Positions 24,133 through 39,100 of a stretch of 64,000 bases of DNA are shown one piece after another (positions within the stretch are counted from its first letter, which is position 1; each line of letters begins with the position of its first letter). The notes below the pieces were generated by a model. That model worked only from the letters and a program-made list of their open reading frames with translations. It did no database searches and was not told where the DNA came from. The position numbers were made by a program, and so were the translations under genes. The stretch spans positions 62,001-126,000 of the forward strand of contig WBMZ01011727.1 in the NCBI GenBank assembly GCA_013400975.1. The letters are read 5' to 3'. This DNA is from Atrichornis clamosus (taxonomy: Eukaryota > Chordata > Aves > Passeriformes > Menuridae).

Positions 24133-27100
24133 GTATTTAAATTTTTTTATATTAACAGTGCTTAAAGTTTTTTGTTCTTGTTTGCATCCTTGTACTTTGT
24201 GTACTCACTCACGCTGCTACAACATGGATTAGAAGCACTTAATTTAAAGACCTTATGAAAAATAAAACATTTATGCCTCGGGGGAAGCAAAAGCATTTTA
24301 TAACCAAAAGAGAATCTAGATTATGGTCTAGAATGCTCCAGTAGGCTCATTTTATGGCTCACTGAACCATAAAACTACCACAGAAGGATAAGTACAGAAA
24401 TGTAGAGTAAGTTGTTTTGAAAGATAAGATGACAAATCTTTATGGTCTGATATGAAACCTGAGATACAAAATAACAATACATTTTGTTGAATCTGGGTTT
24501 TTTTTGTTTTTTTCTGGGTTTTTTTATGTTGTTGAGCCAGATTGTCTCTGTGTCTAGTCTGGCTGACATATCCTGATCCTGAGAGATGAAATGTAGCACG
24601 TCCTGCCTTCACCATGTTCTGCATGCACTTAAGTGTGCATACATAATTATTTTCTAAAAATAGACACATCAGCTATAACTGCAAAAGCAGGATCCAATGA
24701 CACACACTCTGTCTTTTAGCTGCTTGAAGCAAATCCTTTATCTTTTTGCCTCCTTCATCAGGTGTTCATAGCTCTATTCGTGATTTTGCCATTTTTAATA
24801 ACCATGTCTTATGGGACTCTCATGACTCTCTGTGATGTTATATCTGTCCTCATTTTCCTTCTTTCAAAATCCTGACATAGAGAAGGAAAAAGAATATGAT
24901 AAATCCTCCCTTTCCTCCAGTCCTTGAATCATTATAGGAATCCTGAAATAGCCTACAGGATACCTCTGCACAATGAATATTAAAAGACAGTTTAGGTTCA
25001 CCTTCTCCTTTTAACTCCCAGTGATCACAGTATCATGAAGCAAAGGGGAGAGGCACTTGATTGACTTGTTTCTGTGTCTCTGAATAAGGAGAACTTTAAA
25101 AGTAAACATATGCAGGCCCAGACAGATGGGGAGGCAGCAGGGGGAAATATATCTGAGGACAAGAACTCTTAAGACTAATCCTGTGCGCTGCATTTTGAAA
25201 TTTCAGCGATGAATACAAAAGAGGAGGAGAAGAATAAGTGGAGAGAGAAAAGGCTGTTGTTGCTTTTCAGGCATGATAGGAAAACTAAAGCATGCTGACA
25301 TCATGATGAACAAGTCTTCCCAGGAGAAGAGTGGAAAATAGTGGGATACAAATGAGCAGGAGGAGATTAAATTATGGTATGGGCAGAAGAGGTGCTAGAG
25401 GAAGCAGGCATTTAAGAACAGGCACAGACGCTTCTGTGATGGAGGAGGAGAGAATTATAGGGGAGGGAAGAGAAGAGCTGAGTGAGTCAAGGGCGACTAC
25501 AATTGAATGTGTGGGAGGATTTGATTAAGTCAGGGAAGTATTTGAGCTGTTTAGCTAGAAGAGGAGGAAATGGAAGAGAGGAGTGAATTGATTTGTAGCA
25601 TAAAAATCGGTGTGGTCACAGGAATTCCTTCAGGGAGAAACACCCATGTCAGGATAAAACGAGAGCCAAGACAAGGGGCTGGCAGCTGAACCTGGAGATG
25701 ATGAGGGAAAATAAGAGTGAGAGACACTGGAGAGAAGGAAGAGTAAAAAAAGCCTGTAAAGTAGTAACTCACTGCTACTGGGCTGGGAGTTTTGGAAAAG
25801 ACAAGTGCTGTAAGGGGACAGACCTGATGCTGGGTAAGACTCAGAAGGGTTGGAAAAGTGGAACAGCTCATCCAAAGGATGAGCACAGGTTGGACTTGTG
25901 AGGTCCAGAATGAGCAAATGATCCAAGCAGTAGGAGATGAGAACCAAGACTGCAGGGAAATGCAAAGGATGATGAAACATGGAGATTAGAATTGAGATGG
26001 GTCATAGGTAGGCAAGATTAAATATTCACACTGTTGTAGTCATGCTGTTACTCTGATCCTTAGCTCTTCGATGCAGTTGTATGGCCCTAGGGTTTATTTA
26101 ATGTGTGCTAATCAAAATATGTCCAGTGAACAAAGGAAACATTAATTTTCTTTGGCCTTGTCATTACCAGGTCAGATGTTCAAAAATAGTAAAGGAAACT
26201 GTCTTCATAATATCCTAGTGAAAGGAGATGTTATTTTTTTCCATATTAGAATGAAATCTGAAATACAGCCTAAGGAATATGGAATATATTTAGCTGCTCC
26301 ATCTCTGATATTTAGAAGCTGATTTTAGAACCGAATGTTTTCAGAGTAACTAACAAGACTCACATCTTCACTCAAGTCCAATCATCAGACCAAACTTCAT
26401 GATTTTGTTTTGGGTGCTCCAGAAATGAGAAATACACAATTAGTGTTCATCCTAAGAAGGATGGTTCAGGTGACTTGATTAGCATAATGTGAAAAATCTG
26501 TGGATGAAAAATGATTCCAGTCGTCAAGGGATGCATTTTGTTGTTTCATCCCTGTTGTCCTTAGTCCTCTTCATGGAGAGTTCTGTTTTATTCACTGCTC
26601 GTTTTGAGATGTTTCCAACGAATGGACACTCAAATCCTATTGAAAAATAATGTGCTATAATTGATTGTGTAATTAACGTTTCACCTCTATATGCAGTAAG
26701 CCGAAAGTGAAATTTCTGGACACGTGAAAAGAGACATGACAAAAGTAAATCTCCCACCCCCATGATTCATCAATGGAGCTGAAACTATTTGTTTCAAACT
26801 AAACTATGTGTAGCTCTGCCACCAGAGTGAATTTGAGTTAACAGTGGTGTATTCCAGATGTGTAGACCATTACCAGGCTTTTGCCATTAGGAATCCCTTA
26901 GACATGCTGCCACAAAAGGTGCAAAAGAGCAGAGGGCTCCTGTGTTACTTCTGTGTCCTGCAGGGGAGGATCCAGACTGCAGCTTTGTCTGACAGGCTCC
27001 TCTTTGCCATCCTTTAGTAATTATTTACTCATATTCTTCTTCAAGCCACAAACTTTTGAGGATTCGCATCCGTTTCCTTGTGGCCAATCATACATTCCCA

Positions 27101-30100
27101 GTCCTGGCCCTCTTCTTGCTCAGTTCTTTGTTTTTCCTTCCTCGGTTTGCAGTTGTGGTTTTGTTCTTTTAATACCTTCAGTCACATTTAATGTCATGTC
27201 CCAGCCTCATCTTTTCTTACCTGTGGGCTACTTTTCTTGGCTTTTCATTTATTGGCTATTTCTCTTTTTTCATGTACTATTTCCAGGGCACTGTACCTGC
27301 TCTGCAAGGACAGAGCTGTAGGTGAAAAAGGAGCTTTTGCTTGATTTTATGGGGGTTTTTTCCATGACTAGGTAATTTTGAGAGGCTGTTACTGTTACCA
27401 AATCACTCTATTTCTAAATAGTGAACCTCCCTCAGAAGTTCTTATTACTGTCTGCTGAGGTGAATTGCCAGGTCTAAGCAAGATGGAAAGAAAGAATTTT
27501 CACTGCATTTTGAAGAACTTTTTCAGCATTTCTTAGAGTCAGGGAATGATGGACTACCGATTTTGATTGCAAAATTTAATTTTACTATCTTATTTACAAC
27601 CTTAAGATTATCCATTGTTTTTCCTACCAGACAATTTCATTTCTTCCCTCTTTTGATGATGCCTCCTTGGTGTCTTTGAATTTCATAAGCACTCTCCTAA
27701 TGCTTGTGCTATTCTGGGTAGTGAAAATACTACATACAATGAGACCCAAGGCTGGTGGTATCTCCAAAAGGTTTCTGATTTCTCAGTTTTCAGTTCTGCC
27801 TTTGTGATTTCCCCACCAGCTAGCTCCCAGCAGGTCTATCATCTTTTATAATCATTCCATCTTTTAAACCGTAAGTAAAATTTCCCAGCCTCCATCTTTT
27901 CATGTATATTGCACTTCCCTGCCCAGCCCAAAAGAATCTTAACTTGTTTATTAGTTATTCTTCCTTTTAATAAATTTGCATACTTTAATACAAATTAATT
28001 TTAAAATGACAAAGTTTTTGCCATGTCTGTTTCCTTTCCTGTGACACGTTACTACTTTTTCTGAAGGGTTTTAAAAGCTGTTATACAGTTAAGCCTTGCG
28101 ATGTCTCTGCCTACAGCAGTAGAATAGGTTTGCAGATATCACAGTATTAAGTTCTTTCCTGGAGGTAATATTCTGGCTGAAAGTATTTAAGGCTATGAGA
28201 CAAAGAGGTGCTTGACCCAAAGGAGTGGCTCGGACCTCTGCTCTTCAAAGTCACAGGAAGTATGTGGGGATTTTTCACGTTCTACAGAATCCACTGGCTC
28301 CCTGTTATCTGTCTTAGGGACTTACCTGACGGGTTTATGGAGTTCGAGGCGATGCTGAGCTTCCTGCCACGGCAGAAAGAGACAATATAAAGATGAAAAC
28401 ACACCAAAGCATAAGCTAGAGTTTGTCCTCTCTCCCTTTTGTAAACTAAACATCTGCATTTAGAGTTGCCTGTGCCTTGACTCCAGGTGAATGGTGAAAT
28501 CTTTGGCTGAAATTCCTTATGTTCTGCGTGGAGGGGAGAAGCAGCTGTTACCCGGGGTGACTGATACTTTGTGACTTCTGAAAGCATTCAGAGTGCAGAC
28601 AAAGTGGGGTCACTTGTGTTTATTTGTGACTCCATCAAGTCAGGACAGGACTGATAATCTCTCATGGAATAAAATGCAAGGTTAGCCTTACGGTCTTTCT
28701 GCTTCTGATACCTAAATAACTCATCTCTGTTTCTTCTGGGCTCTTTTTTTGGTCTTTTTAGGCTACAGGTTGGTCTATCCAGCTGACTGAAGCAAATCAA
28801 GGAAGTAATGAAAACACAGCTGGTTTTTGCAATGCAGTGGAGAAGTAAGTAATGAAAAAAAAACTTTATTCAGCCAACAATCCCATTTACTTACTTACAT
28901 TGGCTTGGTTGAGCCTGCGTGTTGGGTCTGACTGGGATGGAGGTGATTTTGCCCCCAGCAGCCCTCATAGGGCTGTGCCGTGCATTGGCAGCTAGAAGGA
29001 GGTGGGTAATACCCCAGTGTTTTGGCTACTGCTGAGCAATATTCATTATTGACATTTGTCTCAAGCCTTTCTTCCTGGAAAGTGGCTGGACATTGTCTAC
29101 TAATGGGAAGTAGAGAATATTTTGTCTTCCTGTAATTACATGTGCAGCTTTTATTAAACTGACTTTATCCTGATCCAGTAATTTTGGTTTTTTTTTTTTT
29201 TTCCATCTATTCTCTCTCTGCCTCTGTACTGTTGAGGAAGGGAGTGATAGAGCCGCTTGGTGGGCACCCCTTTATTAGTGATAGGTGCATTTAATTCTTC
29301 AGTGTTGATGGTTTATAGTGTATGAAAATTAGGATCCTTTCTGTTACTGGCTTGGACGGTATTAGTGCCTGTGTAACTCTGAGCAGGAAAAAAAAGAGTT
29401 GGAGGAACTGATTGAGAAGAGAATTACTACATACTGTCATGATGAAAAGTGAGACTTAGCAAGTGACAAAACCTACTTTAATTATATTTTACCATTACAC
29501 TTAATAGCCTGACTTAATGGGATAGAACATTTTTTTTACTTTCTTAATCTTCTGCAGAAAAAGAAATTAGGTTGAAATCCAAGCACACTAAAAAATACAA
29601 GTATTTAGACCATCTGTGCAAGTTGATTTTACTTTTGTAGATGTTCACTGTCAAGTTGTTAGCACAAATGCATGCTTTTCCCCCCCAGAAAAGTAGCTGG
29701 AAAATGGAATTCTGCTTTTTTTATTAGACTTTAATGAATTGATCTTATTCAAGGTCAGCCAAGGCTACTTTTCTTAAAAGAAAAAAACCACAACAATCCA
29801 ACCAAAAAAGCCAGTTTGATGTACTGAAATTAACAGTGACTATATTATATATTCAAATGGGGTGGATGGTCAGCTTCAAAACATTCTCAGTCACATGTCT
29901 CAGTTTCCTTCTTTTTCACAGTTCATCAGGCTGAACCCCAGCCCAATTCTTCTACCTTGAGATGCATGAAGGCACATTCCACATGACAGCTTTCCTCCCA
30001 GCTATTCAGATTTTTTTAATGTCTAAACTTTCTAATTATAGGGAAAGCTTTTTATTGATTTTTTGAAGAGATGAGTTTATTTGCAGGACTAAAAAGATAA

Positions 30101-33100
30101 ATATGAAAAAGCCATCCCTGTTTTACAGGAACTTGGTTTGTGTATATTATGAGCAAATACTCTTGAAAAGAAAATAAGAACAACTTTTGCTTTTCTTGTA
30201 TTAAATAAGTAGAAAAACATTTTCAGGACAAAATGTCACAGCAACCAAAACACTAAAAAATGTCATAAATTTTCAAATAACTTACGTATTCAGTCTTGCC
30301 AAATGCGCATCCTTGCAGTCCCCAGTGAATCTCAGTTGCTGGCAGTCTCACATGGCAGAGGCAAGATGTATAATTCAAACTCTGTGTCATGCATACTTGC
30401 AACCCCAGCATGTGGCTCCAACAGAAACCCATCCTGTTTTTTCTCTAGGTGATACTTGTAGGTAGCAGTCTGTAATTGAAACATTTGGTTGTACAAGGCC
30501 ATAAAACAGTCTCCAAAATCCCTTTATCGGGTTACTTCTACAATTACAAACAGAGCTGTAGTGAATAGTCAGCCATGGGTGGCTTCAGAATAGATCCTAA
30601 AGCGAGTTCCATACCAGAAGATGCCAAGCTGATAATCTCAGATTCAATGCTGCAAAATGCGGAGTTCTCCCACTTCTCACTGTCTTCAAGGATGTGCTTT
30701 GCACTGCAGGGAAATGCATCACGTTCTGAAATGCTGTGAAATAGTAAATCCCTGTAAATGTTCATGCTTTCCGTACACACTGGGTTGTCACAGCACTGAA
30801 AGCAAGTGGCACAGGATTTTCTTTGTGCAATATTTGTGTAGTACTGTAGCTGTGCTTTGGAAGACCTGAACTTGCAAAGTTTTGCAATGTTTTGCCCACC
30901 TGCTCAGGCCAGAAGCCCTTTAATCACATGAAAATAGTAGATGGCTTTAAATGAGCAATGCTTTCAAAAACGCAGTGCTTTTTTTATCTGAAAAGCATGA
31001 AAAGCAAATCGGTCCCCGCGTTATCCCAAAATATAAGCAGTGTGTGGGTAGGGAAGGAGATGAGGTTTGCTATGAGTTTTGAAATGACTGCCAGGAAGTT
31101 GAGGAGGTGATTGATGCCCTGTGTGTGTACATACCCTGTTAATCTGATGCTGGAGAAAGGGTAGTGAAGTTTCCAATCTTACTCAGTCCTTGGCTTTCTT
31201 ACAGGAACAGGCTACAAGAGTGAATTTGGTGAGAGGGGAAAGCTTTATATGTACCTTGTGCACAAAGAAAATAGACTGACTACATCGACTACACAGGTCA
31301 CCCAAACAGCCTCTGTAGCATAATGGTTTTTAACCACGACTATAAATCTACCTTGTGCTGGAGGTTCTCTTGTCAAGCCTCATTTCCTCCTACCCCTCTG
31401 AAACACCATGCCCCCTGTCTTTTCATTATAAGAAATGGGCTGCTTCACTGGATTATTAATTTTAGGAGGCCTTTGTTTTTTTTCCTTCTCATGGCACAAA
31501 AGCTTGGTTCATACAGTTGTTTGAGAGGCTTGGGCTGCAGCTCTGAGGCAGGAGGTAACATGGTAATGAAGACCTTTATGTGAGAGAGCTGTGCTTCGAA
31601 ATAAACTCTTACCAGAGACTGTAGCAAACATTCCCAGCCCAGAAGCTACAAAATGCTGGTTGAACTAACAAACCAAAGAGAGTGCAGTATGCTCAGTACA
31701 GGGTGTTTAAGTTTAGCTGCTAAATATTCTAATTAATGAAATGTAAAGCTTCAGCTGGTACAACGTGTACCCTTTACCTGCAGCTGCAAAGTGTATTTCC
31801 TTAAAAAGCAAGTGGAATCCCAGATGACAGACATAATACCTGTGACCAGTGTTCATTAGGAAATGGTACCTCAGGAGGAATTAGTTTCTGCAAGTCTTTG
31901 GTAATTGGAAGGAGGAGGGGAAATATATTTTTTAGGTAATGGTAGTTCAGAGGGACTCAAGGACTTTAACAGTTACTGCACTCTACAGACATTTACATAA
32001 ATACCCAGGGTTTTAGTAATGAGGATTTCAGATTGGATTGGAGGGAGTTGTGAAAACAGAGCCTCCTTAAGATTTTGCCTAGGAAGCATGTTCCTGTATT
32101 CATTTTGACCAGATGTCCTGGCTGCAGCTGTCTGTGCACGTGCTCTTGGCTAGTTCTGTGTTAAAACTCTGCTATTTAAGTACATATTTGAGCACCATTA
32201 TTTCTACTGAGCTCAGTGTACACTGAAGTCTCTGTTTAAACTCCTTTAGGTTTCACTGAGGTCAAGCTAATCAGTGATTCTGTCAAGCTCATGAAGGTTT
32301 TACTGATGGTTTCCCTAAAATGATAAGGTGTAGTTTTGTGTGCTAGCTGATACAGTTATCTCATTAATCTGTGAAGGCAGAGTTTGAGTTGCTACCATTT
32401 CTCTACCCAGAATTTTATTCCTAACAGCTCTCTATGTATTGTTACATGAATCTTGTAGAATTTTTGGTTTGCTCTTAGAAGAAGCCAAAAATGGACAACT
32501 TTTTAGACACAGTTCCTTCACTTGCTCTTCTCAGAATTAGAAATGCCTATCCTGCTTTTGATTTGAAGACAAATACCGGGAAAATCTGGAGTGTTGCAAC
32601 AAGGTTCCCGGACCATATCCTTGGTGGAACAAAATTGAGAATCAGCATTTGGACAGATTTCTCACCATATCCTCTGCTTCTTACACAACAGGGTAAGTGT
32701 TTGAGGTTATGTCCAAGTCTGGGAAAGTGCATCAATCATAAAATCAAAGGAGGAATTCCAAGTTAGTGGAAAGAATAAAGGAGAGTAATTAAGAATTGGA
32801 ACAGTTTGCCCGTGAAGGTTGTGGAGTCTCCAGCCTTGGAGGTTTTTAAGATTTTACAAGACTCAACCCTGAACAACCTGGTCTGAGTTTGGTGTTGACC
32901 CCCCCTTTGCTGGGGAAGAGGCTGGAATAGATGGGCCTACTGAGGTTCTTCCCAGCCTAAATTATTCTGTCATTAATGACTTTGAGAAGCTGCCTCTGCT
33001 CCTGTGCATCCTGTATCTGTGATTAATGGGGCAATCTTTAATTCCAGCTCTGGCAATTTTTATTTCTGCCGCATATGCAACAATGAAATAAATTAAATCT

Positions 33101-36100
33101 TATCCCCATTCTCTTCCTGTGCCATTTCATTAAGTGATAGTCTTTTCCTCTTTGTAGGAATCATTTCTTCAGTTGTCAAGGAATAATTTGACTGTAACAG
33201 GCTGAGTATTACTTGGTTTGATGGGTTGAAAGCAGAAAATCCAAAAATTCACAAAATGTCAGTCAATACATATATACATATATATGTATATGTATATATG
33301 TATTTAAAAATCATCTTCATAAATAAGGTAGCCAAAACATCTGTCAGGTAGCCAAGAGATCCACATTGAAGTTGCCTTCAATGCAAAAGTCTTAATTACT
33401 GGAAAATGTTTTCTCATGTAACATTATTACAAATTGGTCGATTTTTCAGTCTGCTTAATTTACAAAAATGCTTTAGAAAGCACAGCTTAAGAGAAGAGAA
33501 TATGAGAAAAAGTTCCTATTCTAAACTTGCTTACAGACTAAGGTTAAGGTTGGAGGAGGGAGTACACTTTTTTGCCCCATCTAATATAAACAATTTTTCA
33601 ATTATTCAGGCAAGAACATTTGTCAGAGTAAGGAAAGGAAAATAGGTCTACGGAGTTCTAGTGAGAGATACTAAAAAGTTGTAGATTTTTTCCAGTGAGT
33701 GACCCAAAAAAAGTGCATGTTACAATTTTAGTTCAAAATTCTGTGCCATTCTTCATTTTCTGGAGTGTATAAATTGAGCAAACAAGCACTGCAGTTTGCA
33801 CATCAAACCAGCTATGGGGTGCTTGAAAGGCCAAGTTGTCCGAAGGCTAAATGCTTAAAACTGGTAAAAGTGGTAGAAAACGTGTAATTGAAGAGGCTTT
33901 TGGAGCAAAGGAAAACCAGTTTAGCAAAGAAAATGAAAATTTTCAGAAGGAGCTCCTGAATCCATTGGCGCATTTGTTTTTCCCTGAGGAAAACCAAACC
34001 AAAGCAAAAAGCAACCTATGGTAACCAACTCTGTTTCATTTCAGCTTTGTTTCTGTCACAGCCCCCTCCTTTAGCAGTGTCAGCTGTTCTCTGAAGTTTT
34101 TCCATCCCCTTAACCTTAGGACCAAGTTTATCAGACGTGCTTCTAGGTTATGCAGCTATTCTGTTCCATTTTTGATCAGTTCTAAAATGGAACAGAGAGG
34201 AAATGTGTTGGCAAGTGTTGGAAAATGGCTTAAAAAGCTGAAGTAGCACTGGAGAAAATTTTCAAAATGTTAAAGTGTTTCTGAACAGCAGATTGTACAA
34301 ACTGACATAAAATTTCTTAATTTATAAGGATTATATATATTTCTATATTATTATGTGGCTATATATCTATTAAATAATAAAATACATATATGAAAATAGA
34401 TTAGAGTATTAATTTACTTGTTTGTCATGGCTAATCAAGTGTGCACAACTGAAACAAGACCAAGTAAAACTCTGGAGCCGCCTTATGACATAAGCAGCTA
34501 CAGAGTCCACTTTTGCACCATTGGCAATGTACCAAGATATGCATCAGGAAAATGAAAAAGAAAAAAAATTGTCATTTATCTCTTCCTTTCCCCCTGGGAA
34601 TGTTACTCCTCTCTTCTTCATTACAGCTACCCAACAAATTGCTAATTTCCTCTAAATGGACATAAATTCTGTGGCATTTGAAGCAAAAGTTAAAAAAATG
34701 TAGAAATCAAGTGTGTCTTGATCTAATTCCTCTTGATGGAGCTAGTCTGCAGCAGTTGTTAGGAATGACCAAAAAAAAAAATCCTATTTTCTTTGCTCAA
34801 GTACCTAACCTGGAATTCTCTTGCAAGCTGCTATTAATTTTTCTTGCTATCTTTATTTACAGCTGGCTGTATCACTCACGACTTAATTGTAGAGGTCCTC
34901 CGTTGCACAAATCAATACCCAGCCCGGGAGGAATGCCTTCTAAGTGTTCATGGGTCTGATGAATTCTTACAAAAGTAAGTATCTCATTAGGCCACGAGCC
35001 ATGTAAACAGAACCACAGGGAAAGGGAGGGGTTTAGGTTCCAAACCCTTCTTGTAGAATTCCTGAAACACGGGGTGTTTGTGTTCTGCAGAGATGATGGT
35101 GTGCTCCGGTGGAAGGACTGAAATCCTGGCTGCTTTATATGAGCTCTGTGCAACTTTTAATTATTTGTTTCTCTCTGTTGTCCTTCTGGACTTTCTCATC
35201 TGCAATACAAGGTTGCTGCTGCTTCCATTCTGCCATAGGGGTGTTAAAAGCAAATCCTCAAAGGGGGAAATCACCTAAGAGAGGAGAAATAGAATTATGC
35301 AGCTGCATAGCAGGTGACTTTTCTTCATATCCAGTTGCAGTAGTAACAAAGCAAATGAAGTCAGGGAAAGAAAAACACGTTATACATACAGGCAGATCTT
35401 TCTGAATGCATGCAGTCTACAAGTAGGGAAGTAAATGCTCTGATACACATTAATCCGAGTAAGCTCCTGTGGTGGTTGAAAGCACTCTTGGACTCAGCCA
35501 ATGTTGGTTTTGCCCTACAGCAGGTTAAATTCAGGTGTCAGCAAAAGTGAGCAGCTTCTGTTGAAGCAGCCACAGTCAGGCACTCAGCTGTGCTGTGTAG
35601 ACAGTGACTTCCAGCAGAAGGGCAGAAGTTGGCAGTGCTCTGTGGTGATGTTAAGATGGCACTGCAGGAATCACAGCGCATCTGTTAGAGGTGTAAAAAG
35701 TGATAAAATACATCTATAATTGAAGGGGAAGGTGTTAGAAGAAGTCATATTTACAGTGGAGTGTAAAAATTACCTGAACTGGCCTAGAACAGGTCAATTT
35801 GATTAATGAACGTAATGTAGGTATGAGGGCAAGTGTCACACTGTAATGGAGCTTTGTTCTGTATCCAGCTTGAGCACTTCTGCTCTTACCCAGGCACACA
35901 GGTCAAATGTTCAGATGTTTATAGGGAGTTGTATTTGGCAACTAAAGATGCCAAGATTGCCTCTTCAACATTTCTAAGTCCACTCTTGTTCCACTTGGTA
36001 AAGCAGGAGCTGGAACACCAGAGTGCTGTTAATCCTTAGAACACTAGAACCACGAAGCAGAGAACCAGGTCATGCAGAGATCTGTGAGTTACAGAAGGCC

Positions 36101-39100
36101 AGGGGTTTTTTAATTATTTTATTTTTACAAGATGCTCTTCTTGTTTAAAAGTAATTGCTAAAAAAAAATTGAAACAGTGAGATATTGTATTGAGGGTGAG
36201 CTCAGTATGTTTCAGTACAGTGTGTAGTATGTGCTAGAGTTTTGTTTTCAGTGCTGGGGAGAACACATCGACAGTGGACTGTTTAAATTCCTGCACTTGC
36301 AGAATCTATGCACGTCTCATTAGCAGTGAAACAAGGTCGATAATGTTCTCAGCTTTTTTGCTTTGCTCCTTCACTGTCATACAAAAAGCACTTGTAACCA
36401 GCTGCACTTGTAACCAGCAGCTTGTAATTCTATATTATGCTGTTAAATTCAGCTCCCTTTCTTCTGCCTCTTCAACAGAGCCCTGTATCTGAAATTTGAA
36501 ACCCCAGACCATAATGATCCCTTGGGTAGCTTAACACGGCCTGAGGAGTTGCCTCAGGGTGGAACTTTTCCAATGTGTGGGCTATATTGAAGAGCAAATT
36601 GCTTTCCTCCCAGTGTTGCCAGCAGAGTGATTTCATGCGCTTGTGCAGAGTTCCTCTCCAGAAGAATATTTGGAATCTGTTCACAGATGAATTCCAGTAG
36701 AAGTTCCCCAAATTCTGAGACAGCAAAGGGAATAAATATTCTGCTGCTCCTGCTGTACTGTAATCCAGAAAAAAAAACTAAAGTGAGGCCAAAAGGGTGA
36801 TTTGATGAATTGTTCTCAGCCCAGAGTGGTTTAGTGAGGCAGAGAGCTCTGTGAAGGTCTGTCAAAAGCTTTCCTTTACTGTTACGCTGGATTGTAGTAA
36901 TGAGTACTTGACCCCTCCTCCTTGCAGAAGCACCTCAAAGACTTGATGATTTCTAGAATTCATTCAGCTTTGAATGAGATGGGGGAAAAGAAATTCTTGT
37001 GTGCTAATGACGATTACACCCAGCACCAGCAGATTTCATTGTCCTACCTACATAGAGGTACATTTTCTTCCTACATAGAGATCCTGGAGCTCACATCCTG
37101 CCTGAGTCATAAGCAGAATATCAGATTTCATGTACCTAAATTTTAAAAATATCAGAAGGTAGTATACAGACTAGATCAGTCTGGAATTAATAGAGCCATC
37201 TGTGGAATTCTGGTTTGGAATTTCATTTGATTTCTCGCCTTTAGGTTCATTTCTTGTACTATGGGAAACCTAGCCTCACTGCAACCTGCAGGTTTTCTTC
37301 TACTTTCAAGATTTTGTAGAGTGCCTGTAGAAACTCTTGGGATGCATTGCTCTTTGTCCCTGCTCCCTCTGTCATTGTGAACTTCTTCACATAATTTTTT
37401 GATTTTCAGACATATTCATGGACCCTCCTTCTTTGGGATTCCCAGCTGGGTGGGTGCTCTTCACATCACACTTGTCCTGTTTATGGTCATCTCTTGGAGG
37501 GCCATCTCCTGTTTGCAAAAATTCTTTACCATCCCATCATCCAAATCTTCTAGATCTACCTTTAAATCTTGCTATAACAATTTCCTACCTTTCCTTAGAT
37601 TTAAAAGGGATATGCCTAGAAATGATTAAATTATGTCCTTCATGAAAAATGTTATATACAAGTAAATTAAATTATGTTTAAGCACCTTGTGTCAAATAAC
37701 TCCTGGCTTTTAATGCCAGCAAGAAGGCCAAACCAACCCTTCTCATGTGTCAGCAAGGACTCAATCCTCCATTTAGACCTTTTAGCCGTTAGAAAAACAA
37801 ACCACAAACTCAGGGCATCCTGAAATGCCTAATTAAACAAAACATGAGTTTGATAAGAATATAGGCCCTTTTTTTTAATTTATTTTGTTTTAATTGATGT
37901 GTCTGCTAGCAATAGGTTAAAGGAATGTGGTACAAGAATACTTATAAGCTTTATTTCTAAACTTTCTTTTTTTTTTTTAAGGCACCAGAGTATTCAAAGT
38001 TCCATCCAGAGTCTCCCATGGTATTATTTGCACAGTTACCTTGCTGCTTTGCAGTTCAAACACCACAGCAAGCAGGGGTATGGAATTGAGAAGTCTAAAT
38101 GTTTATCATTTCTTCTAACGTGCTTGCCTGTGGCCTTATTGATGACTTTTTTTTTTTTGCCTTACTAATTCTGTTCTCTGGGAATTGAAACCTAAATAAG
38201 AAAAGCTTTTCTCTCAAAATGAAGTTTAAGCTATTAATAATATACTGACAGAGACATAATCATGCAGATTGAAATCATAAAAAAGCAAGCACTTTTGGGT
38301 GAATATGTTGTTTGTGAAAAATAAACTTAGTTTTCTTTTTTCACTGCAGATTATGTTTCTCATTTAGAGATGCTGCTTAGCTGAGTCCCTAAAAAAAAGG
38401 CCTGATTGAACTGTATTAGGATTTGGAGCTTAGAGCACATCTGAGAGAACCTTGCTGTGGGGAAGCAAACAGAGAGGGAGGGAGTCTCAAGAGATGGAGG
38501 TTTTCCCATTTTTTCTTCAGATATATTGTGAGACCACTGGCAAGTCTCTTTGCCTGGACCAGTCATTTCCACGTCTCCTAAAGACAAAGACTGCCTTTCT
38601 CTTCATGGCATTCTCAACAAAGCTGTGTTCTCCGTATAATTTCAGAAAAAAATAAGGGGAAAACTGTCGAGTTAATAATGTCAGAGCACTTTGATTTTTG
38701 TTTCCTTTACAGAACTCAAGGTGCTGTAAACCAATTACTGATAATCACATTCTCCTCCAAAGGGGATATATGACTGTTTTCTGAACAGTGCCGCTAGAGT
38801 AGCAAATATTCCTGGGGTACAGCTGAAAGGTAGTTTGTGAATCTGTGGCAAAGCTACACTTCTATTTCCTTCAACTCAGTTTGCATCTAGACCGGATTTC
38901 CACATTATTTTGTTGAGTCATTAATCCATTTTGTCTCGTCTCTTGTGTGACAATACTCGTCAAAACTTTTCTCTTTGCATTTGTGCAAACAAAATCCATT
39001 CATGAAGCCAACTGCGTGGCCACTTCTCATGCCTGCGATATTTTGGGCAGCATTAAGGATTTGCTGGTGTGTGGTATCTGCTTGACACAACAGAGCTGGC

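Larger units (their letters stand above)
32693..34862 (+). other. PIK3C2G intron
   Basis: Contains a CR1 3' end at 32793-32974, a TA/CATA palindromic microsatellite at 33268-33303 and an AT-rich tract near 34320-34400. No exon was recognised inside. Confidence 0.6.

Noticed and set aside
36474..36540. Exon-like stretch after TTCAACAG reading ALYLKFETPDHNDPL
   Set aside because: It does not fit the PIK3C2G order or phase between coding exons 4 and 5, which join perfectly without it.
36928..37146. Open frame after CTCCTTGCAG that looks like an exon
   Set aside because: No match to PIK3C2G or to a recognised domain, no good donor, and it would break the exon 4 to exon 5 phase.
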